From NCBI GenBank assembly GCA_037044905.1, contig JBAOKB010000156.1, positions 62,001 through 126,000 of the forward strand: a DNA stretch of 64,000 bases, written 5' to 3'. Of the stretch, positions 56,511-64,000 are shown piece after piece; position 1 is the first letter of the stretch, and each line of letters starts with the position of its first letter. The notes below the pieces were generated by a model. That model worked only from the letters and a program-made list of their open reading frames with translations. It searched no databases and was not told the origin of the DNA. The translations under genes and the position numbers were made by a program. The DNA comes from Hortaea werneckii (Eukaryota > Ascomycota > Dothideomycetes > Mycosphaerellales > Teratosphaeriaceae).

Positions 56511-57938
56511 CTACATCCCCCGCGCCTGATTCCTCGCCCGCCGCTTCCGACTCTCGCCCTCATGGTTAATCGGAATAGCACTCCTCAGATTCGCCTCGGT
56601 CTCGTCATATCCTGCTCCTCCTTCCTGCTCATCCTGCTGCTCTTGTTCCAGCGCAGCCTCGTACGCGATCTGCTCCGGCGTCTGCTTGTTCAGGTAGCGG
56701 CCGGCGGAGATGTCGTACAGGTAGCGAGGGCCGCGGAGGAGGAAAGTGTCGGACAGGGTTGGTTGGGGGACTTCGTCGGGCTGAAGGAATATGGTTAGTG
56801 ATGAGGTTTCTTTGGTAATTTTGCAAGATGACAAGTTGTGTTGTGTGACAATCTTGGGGGTATGGGGAAGGAAAGGGGGGCGGGAGGGGAAGGGGTTCGA
56901 AAGACTTACATCCAACAGGAACTCCTGTACGTCGCCTTCCTCCGTCTCCTCTTCCAGGAAGACATTGCCGACGCTATCCACAATCAAGACCTTCCCGTTC
57001 TCCGCCACTGTCCGCTTCTTCGCGCCCACAGGACCGGACGTGACTTCCGCCTCCTGCGGTGTACTAATGCCCTCATCCCTCGCCTTCTTAACCGCCTTAG
57101 CATTCTTAATCGGACCTTTACTCTCCTTCCTCTTCTCCCGCTCCATCAACCGTTTCTGTTTCCTGTTCCAAGCCATACTCTCGTCACTCCCATCCTGCTG
57201 TTGCTGTTGCTGCTGCTGATCAGCCGACCCATTCGCCTGATTCCCACCCGTCGAACCACCCAACCCTGGGATCGCGCCGATGCCGCCCTCGTCTCCCCAC
57301 GCCATCCGCCGCGCATGCTTGATATACCGCTCGACGAACTCCCGCTGCCGCCGCCACGTCAGGTAGAGCGCGAGATAGTGCGCGCCGCCGCCCACGGCGA
57401 CAAAGAGCCCCAGCATCACGGTCCCGAATCCCGGCCGGTAGCGCTCGTAGTAGTACCCCGTCCCGCGCCATCGCGGGAACCCGTTGGTCAGGAAGTGGTC
57501 GTAGCGCGTGCGTTCGGAGCCGCGCAGGATGTTGGTCACGAGGGAGAGGCGCTCGAAGCGGGCGGAGGCCTCCTTGTTGAACTTGTTCACTTCGGACTGC
57601 GAGGGTTTCTTGTTCTTGTGCACGTGGGTCGTCGGCTTCGCGCCGGGTTTGAGCGAGGTTTGCGTCGGCGGTTTGTTGTAGTTGGCTATCCAGTTGCTGC
57701 GGGCCTTGTCCGGGTGTAGACGCCGGGACAGCGTGCGGTAGGCTTTGTTGATGTCCTCCTGCGACGCGGAGGGTTTGATGCCCAGGAAGGTGTAGAAGGT
57801 GGCATTGTGGCCTTCGTGGGATTGCAGCTCGTCATTCAACCGGAAGATCTCGTGGTCTTCTTTGGTCCAGGCGAGGGTGAGAGTTGCGCAGAGGCAGACG
57901 AGCAGCAGGAGAGCTGCTCGTAGCGAGCTGCCTTGCAT
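56511..57938 (-). CDS. ER membrane J-domain protein (Erj5-like)
   Basis: Exons (minus) 57938-56910 and 56780-56511, 432 aa. A signal peptide (LRAALLLLVCLCATLTLAW) is followed by a luminal J domain (FYTFLGIKPSASQEDINKAY..LHPDKA with the HPD motif), a linker, and a membrane helix (MLGLFVAVGGGAHYLALYL). A cytosolic basic region with a Q8 run follows and ends RKRRARNQARG. This fits Erj5-type J-proteins that support Kar2/BiP in the ER. The intron (56781-56909, GTAAGT...CTAACCATATTCCTTCAG) is 129 nt, a multiple of three, and has no stop, so an unspliced message would still encode protein with 43 extra residues. Confidence 0.85.
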   Translation of the reverse strand: MQGSSLRAALLLLVCLCATLTLAWTKEDHEIFRLNDELQSHEGHNATFYTFLGIKPSASQEDINKAYRTLSRRLHPDKARSNWIANYNKPPTQTSLKPGAKPTTHVHKNKKPSQSEVNKFNKEASARFERLSLVTNILRGSERTRYDHFLTNGFPRWRGTGYYYERYRPGFGTVMLGLFVAVGGGAHYLALYLTWRRQREFVERYIKHARRMAWGDEGGIGAIPGLGGSTGGNQANGSADQQQQQQQQDGSDESMAWNRKQKRLMEREKRKESKGPIKNAKAVKKARDEGISTPQEAEVTSGPVGAKKRTVAENGKVLIVDSVGNVFLEEETEEGDVQEFLLDVSLSNPFPSRPPFLPHTPKIVTQHNLSSCKITKETSSLTIFLQPDEVPQPTLSDTFLLRGPRYLYDISAGRYLNKQTPEQIAYEAALEQEQQDEQEGGAGYDETEANLRSAIPINHEGESRKRRARNQARGM

Positions 57939-58957
57939 GGCGGGGGGAAGGGAGCGACAGGAAGGGTGTGCGGACAGGGAACGGTGAAGAGGACAGACAG
58001 CGTGTGAGAGTGGACAGGCAGGGCAGCCAGTGGGACAATTGGCGCCCCGATGCGTTGCTTGGATTTATCCCAAAGCGGTATTATAGGGCACTAGCGCGTG
58101 CTGCGTGGATCCCCGGGGACAGCTGGCGCTGCAGCAAAAGCTTTTGGTCTGCTGTTTGGCGCTGATGCTGCCGCTGCTGGTGGTGGAGGTGGTGGTGCTG
58201 CGGGAGTACAAGAAAAGCGATAGGCGCCCGATCTCTTCAATCTTCCCTTTTGCATCTTTTCTCACGCTGCTGATTGCCTACCTACCAAAGTAGATCCGTA
58301 CTTGATCCATTGATGGCCTCAGGAATCAAGTCCCACCACAGGCGACCGGAAATGGGGTCCAATCTTCACATGCTCGGCTAGGGAACGGCCGCTCGAGCCG
58401 CATTCGGGTCCGAGGACAGCCGTTACCGTCCCGTCGATCAGGCACCACGCACCGCGAAGGAGAGGGTTCAGGAGCATTCCGCGTTATTTGCCTGCCTCAA
58501 GGCATTATTATTGACTCTGGGGGAAAAGACCACTGTGTCCGTCTCTTCTCAACTGACTAAGATCCTTATCTTCTCCTGCCGCAGCACCGCATTCCATTGG
58601 ATCCCGTTCTTACCAGATCGTCATCCCATTCGATTCACTCGCTCCGCCGCTTTCCCATCCGTCATCCGCTTGCATCCACCGAATTGCACCTACCGGACGC
58701 GTCAAACCTGACACACAGCCACCCGTGCGCCTTCCAAACCTAATCCCGGTTCAGCGCTCGCTCGACTCCTTTCCCATTCCATCCCATCCCATCCCATCCC
58801 ATCCCATCCGCTTCGTCGCCCCAGACGGCAAGGCACCGACCTAGGCACCGACCTACCCATAGAACAAAGACTCCCGAGACACGCGACACGCGACCTTCTG
58901 CCTTCCTGAGCAACGACACCTGTCTCACAACACCTACCTCGATTCGCATCCGCAATC
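57939..58957. promoter_or_regulatory. Divergent promoter region (ER J-protein / PRA1)
   Basis: About 1 kb between divergent start codons. The right part (58680-58957) is C-rich and likely the 5' leader of the PRA1 gene. No specific factor site was identified. Confidence 0.45.
58781..58808. repeat. (ATCCC)n pentanucleotide microsatellite
   Basis: Five perfect ATCCC units plus a partial copy, about 150 bp upstream of the PRA1 ATG, probably in its promoter or 5' leader. Confidence 0.85.
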
Positions 58958-59488
58958 ATGGCTCCTCTCAACATCCCCCTCGACGCCCTTACCTCACGTC
59001 TGGCCCTCAATGAGCGATTCCAGTCAGTCCGCTCTCAATCCCTTTCCAACCGATTCGCCAACCTCAAGCCTGTCGGCGAGTTCTTCGACCTCAAGCGCCT
59101 GTCCAAGCCGCGTGATATGGGCGACATGCAGACGCGAGTCAACTACAACCTCAGCTACTTCAGCAGCAACTACGCTGTCGTCTTCGTCATGCTCTCCATC
59201 TACAGCCTCCTGACCAACCTGCTGCTGCTCTTCGTCATCATCCTGGTGGTGGGCGGCATGTTCGGTATCAGCAAGCTCCAAGGAGCCGACCTCGACGTCG
59301 GCTTCGCCCGGGCCACCTCCTCCCAGCTGTACACCGGTCTGTTGGTCGTCTCCGTCCCGCTCGGGATCTGGGCAAGCCCCATCACCACCGTTCTCTGGCT
59401 CGTCGGCGCCTCTGCCGTCAGCATTCTGGGCCATGCCAGTCTCATGGACCGACCCATTGAGGCGAATTTCTCCGAGGAAGCGGTTTAG
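58958..59488 (+). CDS. PRA1/Yip3 family Rab-acceptor membrane protein
   Basis: Intronless, 176 aa. MAPLNIPLDALTSRLALNERF, then RPVGEFF-like KPVGEFFDLKRLSKP, TRVNYNLSYFSSNYAVVFVML and two paired hydrophobic blocks (SIYSLLTNLLLLFVIILVVGG; LYTGLLVVSVPLGIWASPITTVLWLVGASAV), ending RPIEANFSEEAV. This is the complete PRA1 layout. Yip3/PRA1 proteins bind prenylated Rab GTPases in ER-Golgi membranes and aid vesicle trafficking. Length equals the family norm. The next start codon on the same strand is only 28 bp after the stop. Confidence 0.93.
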   Translation: MAPLNIPLDALTSRLALNERFQSVRSQSLSNRFANLKPVGEFFDLKRLSKPRDMGDMQTRVNYNLSYFSSNYAVVFVMLSIYSLLTNLLLLFVIILVVGGMFGISKLQGADLDVGFARATSSQLYTGLLVVSVPLGIWASPITTVLWLVGASAVSILGHASLMDRPIEANFSEEAV

Positions 59489-59516
59489 GGACCGGTCGGC
59501 CGCGCTTGCCTCGCCT

Positions 59517-61184
59517 ATGGGAAGACCGCCCGGAGCTCTCAGACGGGACTATGATGATTTAGGTAGAGGTCATTATTATGAAGACTGGGAGCTTCGCGAT
59601 TATGATGCCGCTGCCGGCCGGAGACAGGCTAGCGCCGGCAGCGGCAGATTGGAGGAGTTGATGGACAGTGAGGATGAGGGTGTCATGTTGGACGCGCAGG
59701 GCTATTATGCCTGGAGGGATGGAAGGCATGCGAGAGGGCCTGATGAGCTTTACTATACGGGTTACGATTTAGGACAGGATAGACCGCGAAGACGGATGAC
59801 GTACGATTATCAGCAGGCGCACAACGGCTTTGATCCATTGGTCGATGAGACCTATGGACGGCGAGGTTCCGGTCAGAGGATCAGCAGCAGGGAGCAGGCT
59901 TTGGCAGACGGAGCGTTAGAGCGGATTGCCAAAGCGAGACAGAAGGGCAAGACGAATATCAACTTGAGCGTGGAGGAGATGGAAGCTCTCGAGCGCAGGC
60001 GAGGAGTAAGCCAGCTGCCAGAGCCTCCGCCACCCGTTCCTGCCTCCATGCCGCATCCAACTCCGCCTACTACCCCGGGCAAGACGCCCAAAGGCAGCAG
60101 TAGCAGCAAATCTGGAAGTCGATCCAACAGCAGCACAAACTTGACCGGTCAAAAACTCAAGTCCAAGAAGACCAGCCTCTTTGGAGGCAGCAGCAGTAAT
60201 CAAGCCTCGTCCCCTTCTCCAGCCAAATCGAATTCCAAAGCCAAAGTCAACCGGAGGCCTTCCACTTCCGACCATCATGCCGGACCTCCGCCATCTTTCT
60301 TAGGAGGAGGCAATGCAGGACCGCCGGGGATCATGGTCCCAGGTCCAGATGGAAAACCCATGTTCGCGCCTCTAGTCAACTATCCAAACTTACCCACTGC
60401 TAGTCCCGAATACTCACGTGCCGGCGGTTCGCGTTCTTCGTCGAAACATAGTCGGCGGGAACCCACGCCGCCTGAACGTCTCGGGGGTGGAGTCGCTGGT
60501 GGTGCTGCAGGGTACTACTACCCGACCAACGCAGGCGGCCGTTCGGAATCCTCCGGCTCCAACCGCTCCTTCAGCGACATGGGCCCCGGCGCAGCATCCG
60601 GGGACTTCGGCTGGTACCCTTCCCCTTCCCGACAGCGTTCAGGTTCCGCCGCCACTCCTCACCATTACCCCTACACCTCTCCACGCCCCTCCACGGGGGC
60701 ATCCATGCCGGGTTACGACGACGAATACGCGGGCTCCCCCTCCTCCTCCTCGATGCCTGCAGCGCATCACAGCCCTCATCACCCTCCCCGTCGTCCCGTG
60801 CCCCCTCCTTCTTCGTCCGGCTATAACGTCCAATACTCCCCCCTCCTCCGCCGCGTCCCGCCCCTCGCTGCCGGTGGTTCCGGCGCTCCTAGTGCTGGGC
60901 CCGCGGGCAGACGTTCGATGGGTGTCCCGGCACGAGCGGGCTTAATTACGAGTTAGAGCGTACGAGTAGTGGGCCCTCGTCGGACGAGGACGATCACCAG
61001 GGCGTGCAGGTTAATATCGCGCCTGAAGCGGGCGGCGGGTATGCTGGATATCGTGTCAGTGGGAGGAGTGGTGGTGGGGGGTTCTGGGACGGCTGCTGCT
61101 GCTGCTGCTGCTGCGTCGCCTGCGCAGATGGCCTCGTCCGGTGGCAATCAAGGACGGAAGAGGAATAAGGGGGGAAGGCGGTAG
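59517..61184 (+). CDS. Ser/Pro/Gly-rich protein of unknown function (frame breaks)
   Basis: The ATG at 59517 gives MGRPPGALRRDYDDLGRGHYY, followed by a charged YEDWELRDYD region, LVDETYGRRGSGQRISSRE, a short helix (ALERIAKARQKGKTNINLSVEEMEALERRRG), and long Ser/Pro/Gly-rich stretches. The literal frame stops at 60954-60956. One missing G at 60938-60940 lets it continue as LNYELERTSSGPSSDEDDHQG; one surplus G in the G6 at 61076-61081 then gives a poly-Ala run (GCT)n and a basic end, GRKRNKGGRR, at 61184, about 555 aa. Function unknown. It starts 28 bp after the PRA1 stop, leaving no room for an independent promoter between them. Confidence 0.65.
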
Positions 61185-61467
61185 TTTGGATTGTCTGTCA
61201 AAGGGAGGAGAAAGGGGAAGGGGAGAGAAGTAAGGTGGCTGGTCAGCGAGCGAGCGAGCGAGGGGGGGATGTTTGTATGAATCTGGCTTCTCTTTCTTTT
61301 CGAATACTTTGTTTTTTTTGTCTTTTTTTTTTCACCTGGGTAGGTATTATCCGGGCTTTTTTTTTTTTTTCATTATTACCTTTGGATTAGAATCCGGTTC
61401 TCCAAACACGTAGTGTGGGTTTGGGTAAACGCAAAATATTGGGTCTTGGACGTTTTTCGGGATTCCC

Positions 61468-61481
61468 TTTTTTTTTTTTTT

Positions 61482-61545
<64 letters not shown>

Positions 61546-61555
61546 TCTCTCTCTT
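61468..61555. repeat. T19 followed by (CT)n
   Basis: T run at 61468-61486, then an almost pure CT repeat to about 61555 with one G interruption. On the other strand this is a polypurine (GA)n tract able to form triplex-type structures. Confidence 0.9.
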
Positions 61556-61692
61556 TTCCCCCTTTTCCCACAAGTCCTAAACCGCCATCTTGCTGTTCTT
61601 CCCTCAATTCGATCTGAAATCTCTGAAAGGGGAGGTAAGGGCAAAAAGAACAAGAAGATTAAGAGAACCATTCGAGGAGGGAGAGGAGGAGA

Positions 61693-61745
61693 AGGGGGCG
61701 GGGAGGGGTCGGGGTTGGGGAGGGGCACCGGGGGGGCGGGTGGGA
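61693..61745 (+). repeat. Clustered G-tracts, G-quadruplex candidate
   Basis: Eight or more runs of three to seven G within about 53 bp (GGGGG-C-GGGG-A-GGGG-TC-GGGG type spacing). A second cluster lies at about 61870-61899. Loops are one to four bases, which satisfies the usual G4 motif rule. Confidence 0.8.
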
Positions 61746-62182
61746 GGTTGCGCTGCCCGTTCTAATACGTCCTGTTCCATGACGATCCTCTCTATCTTCC
61801 CCTTTCTCCCCGTCTCTGTAGCCTAACTCACTTTGTGGAGAATAGAAGGGGGGCTAGAGGGTCCAAGGAAGGGAGAGGGGGGGGGAGGGGCGGGGTGGGA
61901 GAAACGAGGAGGACCAAAAAGGGGAAAAGAAAAAAAAAGAGGAGAAGAGGGAATTGTTCTGTGTGTGGGGGATGGTGGCAGGGGGGAGAGGGCAGAGCCG
62001 GTCTTGTGAAGAAATCTTTTCCGAGTTTTTGGAGTCTCTATGGGGGTATATCGGTTTGTTTTTTTTTATGGTGGGTTTTCCTTGTGGCGTTCTTTGGTGG
62101 TTTTTTTTTGTACTTTTCCGTCCTTCTCTTCTCTCTTTTTTTTTTTTTTTTTCTTTTTTCTGCCCTTTCTTGGTTTTCCTGG

Positions 62183-62185
<3 letters not shown>

Positions 62186-62221
<36 letters not shown>
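62186..62221. repeat. C36 homopolymer
   Basis: Thirty-six consecutive C on the plus strand, ending 30 bp before the plus-strand position of the RAMP4 stop codon. In the RAMP4 transcript it would be G36 directly after the stop. The exact length is unreliable in any sequencing method. Confidence 0.85.
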
Positions 62222-62222
<1 letters not shown>

Positions 62223-62251
62223 TTACCGCCTTTCCTTTTTCCCCCGTCCTT

Positions 62252-63187
62252 TTAACCAAAGATGATCCGGAGTAATTCGACAATTAGACCGCCGCAGACT
62301 ACGAAAAGGAGGACATCTAGACAGTGGAGAAATTCGTCAGCGAGGTTACTCTTCCTTGAGTTCTTCCTTCTCTTGTTTCATTGATCCGGTGGTGTTTCCT
62401 CCCATCTCCCTATTCCCTTTCGCCGTGTTGATGGTTATTCTCGATACTGGGCGGCATGGTCTAGGTGCTCGTTCGTAGAGTGCTTGGATTTGCTGTGCCT
62501 TCCTCAATTCGGACCGCCGTCCCTTGGTTTCGCCTGATCTTCTTTCCTTCCTTTTCTCCCGAACCCTTGTCTCGTCTTGGGATATGTACGTGTGTGCTTT
62601 TCTGCTTTCTCTTCTCTCCGCCTGTCTTTGAACACCATTTCTTGGTCTCAAGAGGCGGGGCTAGGGTTCCTCGTCTCCAGCTCCATCCATGCTATTCTTG
62701 TTTGACCAGACGCAGGAGGTAGGGATGTTGATACACTTGCACCGACCTCTCTTGGTCTCTGAGCACTCCATACATATCGCACCTTCAATCTTCCCTCCTA
62801 ATGCTCCCGTTTCTTGTCGATCCAGACAGAGCAAGGACCCCATTCACTACTCCCTGCTCTTCAACCATTCCAAGCCCCCTCTTCACAGCGAAACGGAGAT
62901 CCAGAGGAAAGAACAAGATGAGAGAGGGGGATATTAGAGGTAGACACTTACAAACCCAAGTCTTGGAAATAGGAGCCTTCGCGGGCTTCTCCTTACGCTG
63001 GACCTCGCCCTGGGGCTTGCCGCGCTTGCGCTCCTCGGCTTTGGCGAAAGTGTTGTTCGCGCGGCGTTGCTGGGGGGTTTGAACCTGAGTGATGAAAGGA
63101 CCGGATCTTGTTAGCTTTGCTCTTCGAATTCGAATGGGGTGTTCCGTCTTAGGGTGATTGTAGAGAAGGAGCTGCTCGTCGTACCAT
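62252..63187 (-). CDS. YSY6: RAMP4/Ysy6, ribosome-associated ER membrane protein
   Basis: Three exons (minus): 63187-63185 (only ATG), 63084-62952, 62316-62252; introns 100 and 635 nt. The joined 66-aa product starts MVQTPQQRRANNTFAKAEE, continues KRGKPQGEVQRKEKPAKAPISKTW, and ends with a single membrane anchor YVLLFVVCGGLIVELLRIIF. This matches RAMP4 (Ysy6 in yeast) in sequence and in length. It is a tail-anchored protein at the ER translocon that helps stabilise nascent membrane proteins under stress. The 635-nt second intron is by far the longest inferred in the window. The TM exon was found by splice logic: GTTT|GTAAGT to CTGTCTAG|AT restores the Tyr codon and the conserved anchor. Confidence 0.9.
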
Positions 63188-63730
63188 TGTGCTGTGGATT
63201 CGGGGGTTGATCGATTGAGGTGGTTGGGAAGTCGAGGAGGGATAGAGGAAAGTAAGGTCGTAGGGTTTATATAATTGCTCAGAAGGAGGGTGGTGAGTCA
63301 ACTGGGGGGATTGTACAGATAAATCGAATGGACCAGTCAAGCTGTCTTTAAAGTTGTACTGGAGCTCAAGTTGTCCTTTCGGCCACTATCCCCAGCTGCC
63401 GATCGCGGGCACAGCGGGAGGACGTTCCCCAGATTGTGGCGACGGGGGTTGTGGCGTTGCCTCAATTCCTGTGGCTTGCCCTCTCCGGAGTTTAACAAAA
63501 CTTGGTGGCTTCGGTTTGATGAAGCTTGCTACACTTGGAGCGTTTGTAACCGGCTACACATTACAGTGATTGCACGTTGAAAAGACCATCACGCGGCGGA
63601 GATAGTCCAGCCATGTCTGCCAAATTATAACACATTTTGTACTGAAATCAAACCAAGTTTCACTGAATTACCGAACTAGGCAGTCACGCACACTGCAGAC
63701 CCCTTCACAGCAACCACCACATAATTCATC
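63188..63730. promoter_or_regulatory. Divergent promoter region (RAMP4 / TPR-like gene)
   Basis: About 540 bp between divergent start codons of RAMP4 and the gene at the right edge. No specific motif identified. Confidence 0.45.
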
Positions 63731-64000
63731 ATGGCCCGCTATCCGAATTTCGAAGAGTATGACGCCGCTGGCAATTACTCAGAAGGCATCAAGCGCTGCG
63801 ATGAGCTCCTCCAGCGGTCTCCTAACGACATCCACCTCCTAACCACCAAATTCAAACTCCTTTCCGTCAACCACTCAGCCTCCTCTCCCCATGATCCGGA
63901 GAACAGCAGCACCGCTGTCCTGATGAACCGCTTCACAACCCTTCCTACTCCCATCCAGGACCCTTCAGACCTCTGCCGGATCGAAATGGCCGTCGTCGAA
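63731..64000 (+). CDS. TPR-like protein, N-terminal part (runs off the window)
   Basis: The ATG at 63731 opens a frame that continues past the window edge (90 codons seen). The start MARYPNFEEYDAAGNYSEGI with KRCDELLQRSPNDIHLLTTKFKLL looks like a tetratricopeptide helix pair. N-terminal TPR starts of this kind occur in the auxiliary subunit of the NatB acetyltransferase (Mdm20/Naa25) and other TPR scaffolds; the visible part is too short to choose. No intron is evident in the visible part. Confidence 0.6.
   Translation, partial: MARYPNFEEYDAAGNYSEGIKRCDELLQRSPNDIHLLTTKFKLLSVNHSASSPHDPENSSTAVLMNRFTTLPTPIQDPSDLCRIEMAVVE

Larger units (their letters stand above)
61185..62251. repeat. Homopolymer- and microsatellite-dense convergent intergenic region
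   Basis: About 1.07 kb between the 3' ends of the Ser-rich gene (+) and RAMP4 (-). The plus strand carries several T runs (61354-61371, 62135-62152 and others), a T19-(CT)n tract, two clusters of G tracts and a C36 run. Open frames here are repeats only. It probably contains both 3' UTRs and termination signals. Confidence 0.75.

Noticed and set aside
61468..62225. Low-complexity ORFs of 65-146 codons (Arg/Glu, Ser/Leu or Pro/Gly repeats)
   Set aside because: They are translations of (CT)n, T and C runs and have no independent coding support.

Overview
The window is nuclear DNA of a filamentous ascomycete, most probably a Dothideomycete-type mould. The evidence is dense protein genes on both strands, many with short introns (mostly 47-82 nt, GT..AG, CTAAC/CTGAC-like branch sites), typically fungal protein families, and one AT-rich repeat-decayed block at the left edge. 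I saw no convincing prokaryotic, viral or CRISPR feature and no tRNA or rRNA.

Layout. 1-930 is an AT-rich, microsatellite-laden block that ends sharply. Next come a myo-inositol-type MFS transporter, a Ure2-like glutathione transferase, TRM112 (-) and a 1023-aa unknown disordered protein (-). The 12-25 kb part holds a SAM methyltransferase, LSM6 (-), a Rad60/Esc2-like SUMO-like protein, a coiled-coil protein with a fungal ubiquitin-like domain, a Hel2/ZNF598-type ligase (-), a telobox-like Myb protein (-) and MND1 (-). The 26-39 kb part holds a conserved unknown divergent from a CSA/Rad28 WD40 gene, then PRP39 (-), a DUF427 protein (-) and a PX-PH-RhoGAP Bem3-like gene (-). The 40-50 kb part holds a Trm140/METTL2-like tRNA methyltransferase (-), COQ10 (+), a Bax-inhibitor-1 family gene (-), IRE1 (-) and an unknown (-). 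The 52-64 kb part holds MCM7 (-), an ER J-protein (-), a PRA1/Yip3 protein (+), a Ser-rich unknown (+), RAMP4/YSY6 (-) and the start of a TPR-like gene (+).

The genes are mainly housekeeping: RNA processing and decay (LSM6, PRP39), tRNA and translation modification or quality control (TRM112, Trm140-like, Hel2-like), replication, repair and meiosis (MCM7, CSA, Rad60-like, MND1), and ER folding and trafficking (IRE1, BI-1, ER J-protein, RAMP4, PRA1). IRE1 and a BI-1 family gene lie next to each other in the same orientation.

I found no clear new biological system. Four points deserve attention. (1) About 20 apparent single-base frame breaks spread over ten otherwise well-conserved genes, most assignable ones at homopolymers; this looks like residual consensus error more than gene decay. 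(2) Several genes place the start codon in a 3-8 nt first coding exon. (3) A convergent intergenic region at 61.2-62.25 kb is packed with poly-T, (CT)n, G-quadruplex-like tracts and a C36 run that would be G36 in the RAMP4 3' UTR. (4) IRE1 and BI-1 are neighbours. Coordinates of multi-exon genes span first to last coding base; exon limits are in the evidence text.
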